The notes under the pieces are model-generated. The model worked only from the letters and a program-made list of their open reading frames with translations. It did not search any database and was not told the DNA's origin. This document shows, one piece after another, positions 41,904 through 49,038 of a DNA stretch of 49,038 nucleotides. This DNA is from Chloroherpetonaceae bacterium (GTDB lineage: Bacteria > Bacteroidota > Chlorobiia > Chlorobiales > Thermochlorobacteraceae), in assembly GCA_025055975.1 (NCBI GenBank), contig JANWWM010000074.1:1-49038 (forward strand). Reading direction: 5' to 3'. Each line of letters opens with the position of its first letter. The stretch's first letter is position 1. The position numbers were made by a program, and so were the translations under genes.

Positions 41904-42623
41904 ATGCCCGAACCTCTTGAACCAACGCCCACGACGGCTCGAAACGATGACGCGGCGGAAGAAATCGTCGTCGACATTTCTCACATTCAAACCGAAGACG
42001 ACGCGCCTATGGACAGCCTTTTCGCTGAACGCGAAGCGCGCCTTTTGGTTGACTCGCTCTACGCCAGTTGGAAGCCGAGCGCGTCGTTTCTCGCTTGCGA
42101 CAACGTGGGCATCTTCTACGGGCTGTATTTGCCGCCCATCGCGCCAGATATGTTCGTCAGTTTGGATGTCGCGCCGCCGCAACGCGAGCAGGTTCACGAA
42201 AAGCGTCGTCGCTCGTATTTCGTTTGGGAATACGGCAAGCCTCCCGACGTCGTGGTGGAAATTCTCTCGCCAAGTTATCGCGGGGAGTTTGACGAGAAAA
42301 TGAAAACTTACGCGAGCGTTGGCGTGAGCTACTATGTCATTCACGACCCCGCGAATTACCACGCCAAGAAACCGCTCACGTGCTATGAGTTGCAAGGCAA
42401 ACGCTACGCGGAACTTGCGTCGGGCAAACTGACCGATGTCGGTTTGGAGGCATCGCTTTGGAACGGGACATACAACGGAATCGAGGGCGAATGGCTCAGG
42501 TGGCGCGACGCGGCAGGCAACCTGCTTCCAACGGGCGCGGAACTGGCGGAGCGAGAGCGACAACGCGCGGAACGCTTGGCGGCGGAACTTCGCAAAATGG
42601 GCGTAGACCCTGACAAGATTTGA
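41904..42623 (+). CDS. Uma2 family (DUF820) PD-(D/E)XK nuclease-fold protein
   Basis: A 239-residue protein. The Uma2 core lies at about 75-180: APDMFVSLDV, KPPDVVVEILSPSYRGEFDEKMKTYASVGVSYYVIHDP, with the acidic and lysine residues of a PD-(D/E)XK active site. Uma2 genes are numerous in cyanobacteria and some FCB bacteria and their role is unknown. The C-terminus is a short coiled-coil (ELAERERQRAERLAAELRKM), as is common in the family. The ATG at 41904 is the first that fits the family; a possible TATCTTTC promoter box is at 41869-41876. Confidence 0.88.
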   Translation: MPEPLEPTPTTARNDDAAEEIVVDISHIQTEDDAPMDSLFAEREARLLVDSLYASWKPSASFLACDNVGIFYGLYLPPIAPDMFVSLDVAPPQREQVHEKRRRSYFVWEYGKPPDVVVEILSPSYRGEFDEKMKTYASVGVSYYVIHDPANYHAKKPLTCYELQGKRYAELASGKLTDVGLEASLWNGTYNGIEGEWLRWRDAAGNLLPTGAELAERERQRAERLAAELRKMGVDPDKI

Positions 42624-42684
42624 ACCAACGCGCTCCCGCGATTCGCCAAAACGACGTCGCCAATCAACAAACCACCGTCAAACG

Positions 42685-44325
42685 ATGTTGCCCGTTCTCA
42701 CCGCCGAAGAAATGCGCGAAGTCGACTACGACGCGGTCATCAAACTGCGCATCACGGAAAAACAGTTGATGGAACTTGCGGGAAAAGAATCCTGCAACAT
42801 TCTGCTTGAAAAGTTCGGCTCGGTCGCGGGCAAGTCCGTTCTCGTTCTGTGCGGCAAGGGCAACAACGGCGGCGATGGCATCGTTTTGGCGCGCCATCTC
42901 CTCAATCACGGCGCGGAAGTCGATTTAGCCTACCTGTGCAAAACCGATTTGCTCAAACAAGACGGCGCGGCGACGCTGAAAATCCTCGCGCAATACGTTT
43001 CCTACACCGACGCGCTGCGCGTCTTTGAAGCCGACGAATTTTTGCCCGAAGCGATTTCCTCCAAACGCTACGACATCATCGTCGACGCGATTTTGGGCAC
43101 GGGTTACAAGCGCACCGACCACCCCAAAGGCTTGAAACGCCGCGAAGCCAATAATCCCTACTTGCCAAGCATTTCCGAAGAACGTCTGACGGAGCCTGAA
43201 AAGCAACCGTTTGAACTTGCGGCGGAATTGCGTCCGTCGCTTTCGCCGTTGATTCAGGAAGCCATCAGGCTCATCAATCGGATGAAAGCGGAGCGCGGCG
43301 CGTATGTGGTCGCGCTCGATTCGCCGACGGGCTTGGATTGCACGACGGGCGAAGCCGAACCAACTTGCGTCGAGGCTGATCTGACGATTTCGCTCGCCTT
43401 TTTGAAGTCGGGATTCTTTTTCGGCAGAGGGCGCGAGGTCTGCGGCGAAGTGCGCGTCGCCGACATCTCGATTCCGTCGTTTCTCGTCAAGCCCGACGCG
43501 ATGCGGCTCATTGACGAAGCGTTTGTTTCCGCTCATCTGCCGATTCGCAAGCCGCAAAGCGCCAAACATTTGAACGGAAAAGTTCTCGTCGTCGCGGGCA
43601 GTCAGAGCGAAGAAAGCTCGATGATGGGCGCGCTATTGCTCGCGTTGCGAGGCGCGCTCAAATGCGGCGCGGGCTACGTGTGCGCCGCCGTGCCGCCTTC
43701 CGCTTACAACCTCGTTCATAGCGCCGCGCCCGAAGCCGTGCTCATCGCGCAAACCGAATCCAACATCTTGGAGAAAGCCGATTGGGCGGACGCGATTCTC
43801 ATCGGTTGCGGATTGGGCAGAACGCCTGAACGACAAGCCTTCGTCGCCAAACTGCTTTCCTCGCCGCTCGTCGCGCAAAAGAAACTCGTTCTCGATGCCG
43901 ACGCGCTCTACGCGATTTCCGAACTGGACTTGCTTTCGCAACTGCGTTTGCAAAACGCCCTTCTCACGCCGCACTTGGGCGAATTTTCGCGCCTTGTTCA
44001 AACCTCCGCGCGAGAGATCGATTCCGACAGACTTTTCTACGTGAAATCGTTTGCGAAGGAATATCGTCTCGGATTGCTTCTCAAAGGCGCGCCTACGCTC
44101 ATCGCCGCAAACGGACGCTTGTATCTCAACGACGCGGGCACGCCAGCCCTCGCCACGGCGGGCACGGGCGATTTGCTCGCGGGAATGATCGTCTCGTTTG
44201 CCGCGCAGGGACTTTCGCTCGATACGGCGGCGGCGGTCGCCTCATACCTGCACGGAATCGCGGGACGAAAAGCGAGCGAGACCATTCACAATCCCTCCGC
44301 CACCGACGTTCTCAATGCGCTCTGA
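42685..44325 (+). CDS. nnr: Bifunctional NAD(P)H-hydrate epimerase / ADP-dependent dehydratase
   Basis: Repairs hydrated NADH and NADPH. The N-terminal epimerase domain (1-285) has LCGKGNNGGDG (55-65), VDAILGTG (133-140, catalytic D134) and LDSPTGLDCTTG (211-222). The C-terminal dehydratase domain (290-546) has GCGLGR (374-379), LDADAL (403-408), LLTPHLGEF (426-434) and the ATP-site GTGDLLAGM late in the protein. A charged insertion of about 45 residues (143-188) separates GTG from the helix before the DSPTG strand; most family members have only a few residues there. DUF2085 starts within its last codons (11-nt overlap). Confidence 0.94.
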   Translation: MLPVLTAEEMREVDYDAVIKLRITEKQLMELAGKESCNILLEKFGSVAGKSVLVLCGKGNNGGDGIVLARHLLNHGAEVDLAYLCKTDLLKQDGAATLKILAQYVSYTDALRVFEADEFLPEAISSKRYDIIVDAILGTGYKRTDHPKGLKRREANNPYLPSISEERLTEPEKQPFELAAELRPSLSPLIQEAIRLINRMKAERGAYVVALDSPTGLDCTTGEAEPTCVEADLTISLAFLKSGFFFGRGREVCGEVRVADISIPSFLVKPDAMRLIDEAFVSAHLPIRKPQSAKHLNGKVLVVAGSQSEESSMMGALLLALRGALKCGAGYVCAAVPPSAYNLVHSAAPEAVLIAQTESNILEKADWADAILIGCGLGRTPERQAFVAKLLSSPLVAQKKLVLDADALYAISELDLLSQLRLQNALLTPHLGEFSRLVQTSAREIDSDRLFYVKSFAKEYRLGLLLKGAPTLIAANGRLYLNDAGTPALATAGTGDLLAGMIVSFAAQGLSLDTAAAVASYLHGIAGRKASETIHNPSATDVLNAL

Positions 44326-44779
44326 ACTCGTCGCTCGCTTCGTCGTCGCCTTTGCGATGTTTTCCTTGCTTGCGCTTGCCGCGCTCGCGCCTTGCGAAGC
44401 CTTCTTCGGAAACGAAAGTTTCTACGCGCTTTTTCGCGGCGTTTGTCATCAACGCGCCGACCGCTGTTTTCAACTCTTTGGCTATCCGATGGCGGTTTGC
44501 GCTCGATGCGCGTTCATTTATCTCGGCGTAGCCGTTGGCGCGCTTTCGCTTCCGCTTATGAACGAGCGGAATCGCCATTATCTATTGATTTTATTGGGCG
44601 TTTCGGCGGGTCTTGTCGGGTTGGACATAGCTTGCGAGTTGGTTCGTCTCTACGATAATGTTTTCGCCACGCGAGCCGTTTCGGGATTTTTGCTTGGGTT
44701 GCCGATGGGCGCGATGGGCGCGACGGCGCTGAACGAATCTCTCGGCAAACGCTTCGCTACGCCTTCAAAAGCGACTTGA
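44315..44779 (+). CDS. DUF2085 small membrane protein
   Basis: A 154-residue inner-membrane protein with four hydrophobic segments. The DUF2085 signature is present: FYALFRGVCHQRADRCFQLFGYPMAVCARCAFIYLG (about 29-64), with four cysteines. The function of the family is unknown. The start ATG at 44315 lies within the 3' end of nnr (11-nt overlap), so it is coupled to that gene. Its 3' end overlaps the convergent BFD-like gene by 23 nt. Confidence 0.88.
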   Translation: MRSELVARFVVAFAMFSLLALAALAPCEAFFGNESFYALFRGVCHQRADRCFQLFGYPMAVCARCAFIYLGVAVGALSLPLMNERNRHYLLILLGVSAGLVGLDIACELVRLYDNVFATRAVSGFLLGLPMGAMGATALNESLGKRFATPSKAT

Positions 44780-44978
44780 TTTCCTGAACGTTGGGCACGT
44801 AAGGGAACGCCGTTTTTCCCGTCTCGATCATCTTTCGCACGTAGGGCACGCACATCTTGCACTTTTCGCCAAAGACAACCTCCGTTTTGAGTTCCTCGAA
44901 GGTCGAAAGGTTTTTGGCTTTCATTATCGCCTTCAAGCTTTCAAACGATTGATTGAAGCAGACGCATCGCGTAACCAC
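44757..44978 (-). CDS. BFD-like [2Fe-2S]-binding protein
   Basis: A small (73-residue) protein with four cysteines spaced as C-x-C and C-x-x-C (TRCVCFNQSF and GEKCKMC), the iron-sulfur pattern of bacterioferritin-associated ferredoxin-like domains. BFD-type proteins help release iron or act as electron carriers. The start is taken as the GTG at 44978 just before the first cysteines; the frame is open further back to 45089 but that part overlaps the upstream gene's end and is not family-like. Overlaps DUF2085 (antisense) by 23 nt. Confidence 0.8.
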   Translation of the reverse strand: MVTRCVCFNQSFESLKAIMKAKNLSTFEELKTEVVFGEKCKMCVPYVRKMIETGKTAFPYVPNVQEIKSLLKA

Positions 44979-44998
44979 GAGCGAAAATTTCAGAAGGG

Positions 44999-45703
44999 TT
45001 AAAAGAGCCGCATGCCGATTGCGAAGGAAACTCCAAACGCATTGACGCCGCCGAGCGTCATCATTCTCGCGTCGATTCCGAACGTCCATCCGCGAGCGAA
45101 AATCCCATCATTGAATCGATAGTAGAAAAGATTGCCCGCCGACGTGAAAAGACGGGTTCTCTCGTTGGCAAAGCTCGTCCCAAGCGAGAAATAAAGGCGA
45201 TTGCGGAACGTGAGCCCGAGCAACTTGACGGGAAATTCATAGCCGAGTTCAACGCTCGTAACTTGGTTGGCGACGGAGTTGGCTTCCAAATCGTCGATGG
45301 TTGGCTCTGGCGTTCCTCTTCCGACGTTGGCGTGCCACATCGCGCCGAGATAAACGCCGTTTTCGGCAAGGTATCCGCAACGCGACGTCGCGCCCAAGCC
45401 GAGCGCGCCGCCAAAATCGTAGCCTGCGGCTTGCATCAACGAAAACCCGTCGCGCCTCGAACTCGCGGAACTCGCGCCACTCGGACGAGGCGGCATAGGC
45501 TCTTCGCGGATCTCCAATGTCGACGATGCGCTGGATTCGCTTTCAAAAAACGGCGACTTCTTCTCGCCTTGCAACAATTGCGGAACGGCGGTGTTGGGTT
45601 GCGATTCGATTTCAACGCTCGGTTTTCTTCCAAACAAATCCGCTTGCGCCATCAACGTCGTCGCGGAACAAAGCGCCACGGCAAGCGTCGCAAACTTTTT
45701 CAT
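44999..45703 (-). CDS. Putative outer-membrane beta-barrel protein
   Basis: A 234-residue exported protein. The ATG at 45703 opens the signal MKKFATLAVALCSATTLMAQ and has a strong Shine-Dalgarno (AAAGGAGGG, 45717-45709). A Ser/Pro/Glu-rich linker (about 50-85) precedes a small barrel: GYDFGGALGLGATSRCGYLAENGVYLGAMWHANVG, then aromatic strands to a terminal Phe (FAIGMRLF). Eight-stranded small barrels of this size are common in the phylum. Function unknown. The promoter is back-to-back with that of the ABC ATPase gene. Confidence 0.75.
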   Translation of the reverse strand: MKKFATLAVALCSATTLMAQADLFGRKPSVEIESQPNTAVPQLLQGEKKSPFFESESSASSTLEIREEPMPPRPSGASSASSRRDGFSLMQAAGYDFGGALGLGATSRCGYLAENGVYLGAMWHANVGRGTPEPTIDDLEANSVANQVTSVELGYEFPVKLLGLTFRNRLYFSLGTSFANERTRLFTSAGNLFYYRFNDGIFARGWTFGIDARMMTLGGVNAFGVSFAIGMRLF

Positions 45704-45726
45704 TGAATCCCTCCTTTCTAATTTTG
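45696..45726 (+). promoter_or_regulatory. Bacteroidota-type promoter for the CcmA-like gene
   Basis: TTTT (45696-45699), 19-nt spacer, TAATTTTG (45719-45726). Exact -7 box, one mismatch in -33. The leader to the ATG at 45763 is about 30 nt. Confidence 0.55.
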
Positions 45727-45758
45727 CCAAGATACGACGGACTTCGTTTCAGCGTCAA
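45727..45758 (-). promoter_or_regulatory. Divergent promoter for the outer-membrane protein gene
   Basis: Minus strand TTGAC (45758-45754), 19-nt spacer, TATCTTGG (45734-45727). The -7 box directly abuts the plus-strand -7 box, so the two promoters share their core DNA. Confidence 0.45.
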
Positions 45759-45762
45759 CTCC

Positions 45763-46407
45763 ATGCTTTCGCTTCAAGCCGACGCGCTCAAAAAGGTCTA
45801 TGACCGAAAAGTCATTTTTCAAAACGTCTCGCTCTCGCTGCGCGAGCGCGACGTGTTGGCGATTACGGGCGCGAACGGAAGCGGCAAATCCACGTTGCTC
45901 AAACTTCTCGCCTCCATCGCTTCGCCCACGTCGGGAACGATTCGTTACGCGGCGCATTCGCAAGAGTTGCGGAGAGAGGAAATTTTTTCGCGCATTGGCT
46001 TCGCCTCGCCGTATCTGAACTTCTACGACGAACTGACGGGAATTGAAAACGTCGAGTTTGCGTTGCGCGCCAAAGGAAAAACGCTTGCGAAGGGCGAACT
46101 TGACGAACTTTTTGATTACTTTCGCCTGTCCGACGCGAAAACCAAGCGCGTCAAGGCGTATTCGTCGGGAATGATTCAGCGATTGCGCTTCATTCAAGCC
46201 TTCGCTTCAACGCCGCAGTTTCTGTTTCTCGATGAGCCAACTTCGACGCTCGATGACGATGGAAAAGATTTATTTTGGAACAAACTCAACCAGTTTGCTT
46301 CGCAAACCATTATCGTGATTGCCAGCAACGACCGCGATGAAATCGCTCGCGCCACGCGCCAACTCCGCATTGAAGATTACAAGCCCACGAAGAAAATTCT
46401 CGCTTAA
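45763..46407 (+). CDS. ABC transporter ATP-binding protein, CcmA-like
   Basis: A 214-residue ATPase subunit. Walker A GANGSGKS, signature YSSGMIQRL (in place of LSGGQ, as in CcmA/ABC-2 types) and Walker B LFLDEPTSTLD are intact. LQADALKKVYDRKVIFQNVSL opens the domain. The nearest group is the haem-exporter CcmA or small ABC-2 efflux ATPases, but no ccmB or other permease lies beside it. The large FtsX-type permease at 33 kb also lacks an ATPase, but a match between the two is not supported. RNase R follows after 56 nt. Confidence 0.85.
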   Translation: MLSLQADALKKVYDRKVIFQNVSLSLRERDVLAITGANGSGKSTLLKLLASIASPTSGTIRYAAHSQELRREEIFSRIGFASPYLNFYDELTGIENVEFALRAKGKTLAKGELDELFDYFRLSDAKTKRVKAYSSGMIQRLRFIQAFASTPQFLFLDEPTSTLDDDGKDLFWNKLNQFASQTIIVIASNDRDEIARATRQLRIEDYKPTKKILA

Positions 46408-46463
46408 CGCCGCCGCGTTTGACGTCGCTTGCGCGTTTCAAACCATTTCTCCCGTTTGAGCCA

Positions 46464-48842
46464 ATGGGCAAAAAGAAGAAAAAGCAACGCCAGAAACGCA
46501 GCCCTCCGCGCCCCGACGATATGGAGCGCATTATGGAGTTTTTGATTCGTCAGGGCGAAAAATCCGTCGCCGCCGAAATTTTGAACTTCCTTTCCGAAAA
46601 CGAAGGCTCTCGCTATCGCTCGCGCGACCTTGCCAACGCTTTGGGCTACGGAAGCGACGAGGACATTCCCGGCTTTTGGTATGTCTTGCATCGCCTTCAC
46701 GAAGCGGGGAGCGTCGATAAGGACAACGAGCGCAATTATTTCGCGCCTTCCGCCAACGCCGAGCCGTCGGAAATCATCGAGCGGCGCGTGCAATCCGCTG
46801 CGCATCCCAAACGCGACGCCATCGCGCATCTGCGCGCCGAGCGTCAGAAGCCAAAGTTCGAACTTGGAAAATCCTACGTGGGCAAACTGCGCGTCAATCC
46901 CAACGGCTTCGGACTGGTCGAGGTTGAGGATTACGAGGACGAGATTTTCGTCCCCGCCGAGCACGTCAAACGCGCCCTCGATGGCGACGTCGTCAAAGTT
47001 CTCGTTACGAATTCGCCTTACGACCCCACCAAGCCGCGCAACACTTGGTCGAAGCGCTTTGAGGGCAAAATCACCGAAGTCGTCGAGCGCGTCCGAACCG
47101 AACTCGTCGGCACGCTCAAGCGCGGCGCTCGCGCGTTTCGCTTCATTCCCGACGAATCGTGCATCTTGCCCGACATTGCGATTAAACCGAAAGACGCCGG
47201 CAAAGCGCAAGATGGCGACAAGGTCGTCATTCACAAGCTCAAATTCGAGTCCGACACGTCCGTCTCCGCCAAGGTCAAGGAAGTCTTGGGCAAGGCGGGC
47301 GATTCAAAAGCCGAAGTCGCCGCCATCGCGCGCTCCTACGGCATCGATTCCACCTTTCCGAAAGCCGTCGTCGACGAAGCCAACCAATTCACCGATGACA
47401 TTCCCGAAGACGAACTGGCAAAGCGCTTGGATTTGCGCGACAAAGTCGTTTTCACCATCGACCCCTTCGACGCGAAAGATTTTGACGACGCGCTTTCGAT
47501 TGAACGCGCCGAGAACGGCGATTTCATCGTGGGCGTGCACATCGCCGACGTCTCGCACTTCGTCCGCGAAGGCACGAAACTCGATCAAGAGGCGCAAAGG
47601 CGCTCCACGTCCGTGTATCTCGTCGACCGCGTGATCCCGATGCTTCCATCGAACCTTTCGGAAAACATTTGCAGTCTGAACCCAAATGTCGACAGGCTCG
47701 CTTATTCGGTCATCTTTCGGCTGAACGAGTTGGCGGAAGTTCAAGATTATCAAATCGTCAAAACGGTCATTCACTCGCGTCGGCGATTCACTTACGAAGA
47801 CGTGCAACGCATCATCGAGACGGGCGAGGGCGATTATTGCGAGGAAATTTTGGCGCTCGATCGCTTGGCGAAGCGCTTGACGCGAGAGCGAATGCACAAC
47901 GGCGCGATCGATTTCGAGACCGAAGAGGTCAAGTTCAAACTCGACCCCAGCGGCAAGCCCGTTGAAGTCATCAAGAAAGTGCGCCTCGATAGCCATCGGC
48001 TCATCGAGGAGTTCATGCTTCTCGCCAACAAGACCGTCGCCAAGCACATTGCGACGCACTATCAGACCGAGGAGCTGGGCTATCCCGCCGTTTATCGCGT
48101 TCACGATTCGCCCTTGCCCGAAAAAATCAAGACGCTCGCCGAGTTTGTTCGCAAGTTGGGCTTCAAACTGGAACTCAAAAAGAACGCCTTGAACAACGAC
48201 ACCGCTTCGTCGCACGCGCTCAAAAAATTGCTCCAAGACGTCAAGGGCACGTCGGTCGAAACGCTCGTGAGCGAAGTCGCCTTGCGTTCCATGGCGAAGG
48301 CGGTTTATTCCGACCGAAACATCGGACACTACGGGCTTGCGTTCGATTGCTACACGCATTTCACGTCGCCCATTCGCCGCTACCCCGACCTCATTACGCA
48401 TCGCTTGCTCTACGAATACGAAACCTTGCGTCAGCAAGGCAAACGCTTGCGCCAAACGCGCCTCAAAAAATTGCGCGAGACGATTCCCGCGATATGCGAA
48501 CACGCCAGCGCCCAAGAACGTCTTGCGACCGACGCCGAGCGCGATTCCATCAAGCTCAAACAAGTCGAATACATTTCCGAACACATCGGCAACGTCTATA
48601 GCGGCGTGATTTCAGGCGTAACCGAGTTCGGCGTCTATGTTCGCATCGACGACATCGGCGTGGAGGGCTTGGTGCACATCAAGAATTTGCAGGACGATTT
48701 CTACGAGTTCGATGAACGGATTTACGCTTTGGTGGGCAAACGTTCTCACCGACGATTGCAACTCGGCAAGCGCGTCAAAATCAAGGTTCACGGCGTCGAC
48801 ACGCGCCGACGGACGATCGATTTCCTCTTGGTTCAAGGATAG
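46464..48842 (+). CDS. rnr: Ribonuclease R
   Basis: A 792-residue 3'-5' exoribonuclease that degrades structured RNA. A Lys-rich start (MGKKKKKQRQKRSPPRP) is followed by a winged-helix segment (about 20-75, LSENEGSRYRSRDLANALG), two cold-shock OB domains (about 135-290) and the RNB catalytic domain from about 320. The catalytic acids are in TIDPFDAKDFDDALSI (about 330-345). TSPIRRYPDLITHRLL marks the later part of the core. An S1 domain closes the protein (about 708-790, GVISGVTEFGVYVRIDDIGVEGLVHI). The ATG at 46464 fits the family start. Confidence 0.95.
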   Translation: MGKKKKKQRQKRSPPRPDDMERIMEFLIRQGEKSVAAEILNFLSENEGSRYRSRDLANALGYGSDEDIPGFWYVLHRLHEAGSVDKDNERNYFAPSANAEPSEIIERRVQSAAHPKRDAIAHLRAERQKPKFELGKSYVGKLRVNPNGFGLVEVEDYEDEIFVPAEHVKRALDGDVVKVLVTNSPYDPTKPRNTWSKRFEGKITEVVERVRTELVGTLKRGARAFRFIPDESCILPDIAIKPKDAGKAQDGDKVVIHKLKFESDTSVSAKVKEVLGKAGDSKAEVAAIARSYGIDSTFPKAVVDEANQFTDDIPEDELAKRLDLRDKVVFTIDPFDAKDFDDALSIERAENGDFIVGVHIADVSHFVREGTKLDQEAQRRSTSVYLVDRVIPMLPSNLSENICSLNPNVDRLAYSVIFRLNELAEVQDYQIVKTVIHSRRRFTYEDVQRIIETGEGDYCEEILALDRLAKRLTRERMHNGAIDFETEEVKFKLDPSGKPVEVIKKVRLDSHRLIEEFMLLANKTVAKHIATHYQTEELGYPAVYRVHDSPLPEKIKTLAEFVRKLGFKLELKKNALNNDTASSHALKKLLQDVKGTSVETLVSEVALRSMAKAVYSDRNIGHYGLAFDCYTHFTSPIRRYPDLITHRLLYEYETLRQQGKRLRQTRLKKLRETIPAICEHASAQERLATDAERDSIKLKQVEYISEHIGNVYSGVISGVTEFGVYVRIDDIGVEGLVHIKNLQDDFYEFDERIYALVGKRSHRRLQLGKRVKIKVHGVDTRRRTIDFLLVQG

Positions 48843-48857
48843 CTCGCCATCGCAAGT

Positions 48858-49037
48858 CTAATTGCCCCTTGAAAGCAACTTGAAGAGCGAACTATCGATC
48901 GCGCCCGCGAAGTTGCCGCCGTTCAGCACGCCTTTCAAAACGATGAAGTGCGAGACCTCGATTGGAAAGACGTTTGCGAAAAACTCTCGAATCTTTGGTT
49001 CGGAGACGCGCGAATTGAGCCAACGGAAATAGCCCTC
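48858..49037 (-). CDS. Uncharacterised protein, C-terminal part only
   Basis: An open frame enters from the right edge on the minus strand and stops at the TAG at 48860-48858, giving the last 59 residues of a protein (EGYFRWLNSRVSEPKIREFF... to FKLLSRGN). It looks coding by codon use and is in the right place, 15 nt after the convergent RNase R stop. No family recognised; the fragment is mixed helix and strand with aromatic and hydrophobic residues. Identity must come from the sequence beyond the window. Confidence 0.6.
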   Translation of the reverse strand, partial: EGYFRWLNSRVSEPKIREFFANVFPIEVSHFIVLKGVLNGGNFAGAIDSSLFKLLSRGN

Positions 49038-49038
49038 G

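Overview
The window reads as an ordinary, gene-dense chromosomal segment of a bacterium from the Bacteroidota/Chlorobiota (FCB) side of the tree. The evidence is a secreted protein with a C-terminal type IX secretion sorting domain (35721-37076), a pyruvoyl-dependent arginine decarboxylase as in green sulfur bacteria and relatives, an envelope protein that Bacteroidota genomes label 'asparagine synthetase B', and several promoters of the Bacteroidota kind (TTTT/TTTG - 19 nt - TAnnTTTG). Shine-Dalgarno sequences are mostly weak. The exact genus cannot be named from sequence alone. No phage, insertion sequence, CRISPR array or rRNA was seen. One tRNA gene is present.

Layout. 1-3.2 kb: a partial helical/TPR-like gene and cobT on the minus strand, then a lipoprotein GH13 glycosidase on plus. 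3.2-5.8 kb: a UbiA prenyltransferase and a DprE1-like oxidase (decaprenyl-phospho-ribose/arabinose chemistry) behind their own promoter, followed by a short retropepsin-like remnant. 5.8-8.1 kb (minus): a small cNMP-binding-fold protein, pyruvoyl arginine decarboxylase and TyrRS. 8.3-11.4 kb: Obg GTPase overlapping HPr, a small zincin on minus, and argH. 11.5-19.4 kb (minus): a long co-directional run of a secreted/outer-membrane protein, LysRS, a sigma-54 response regulator, a tautomerase, tRNA-Arg(CCT), a hypothetical protein, a PfkB kinase and an atypical GH13 enzyme.

19.6-26.6 kb: psd with an overlapping DUF309 gene, a SpoIIE-type phosphatase, an orphan binding lipoprotein, and facing them a 1159-residue PAS hybrid histidine kinase. 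26.9-31.0 kb: a coiled-coil lipoprotein, an SDR epimerase/reductase with a DUF58 gene, and the biotin carboxylase AccC. 31.0-37.1 kb: a 529-nt repeat-bearing gap, a PBP4-type DD-peptidase, a large FtsX-type permease and the T9SS cargo. 37.3-41.8 kb: a run of four envelope genes (DUF3108, lipoprotein, 'AsnB-like' protein, beta-barrel). 41.9-49.0 kb: a Uma2 nuclease-fold protein, the NAD(P)HX repair enzyme, DUF2085, a BFD-like [2Fe-2S] protein, an outer-membrane protein, a CcmA-like ATPase, RNase R, and the tail of a further minus-strand gene.

Most genes are housekeeping or envelope functions. The less ordinary points are the DprE1 homologue with alanine where the mycobacterial drug-target cysteine sits, the GH13 enzyme whose third catalytic Asp is Asn, the conserved envelope gene run around the AsnB-like protein, interspersed 'SERSEE'-type repeats, and convergent gene ends so tight that most leave no room for a terminator.
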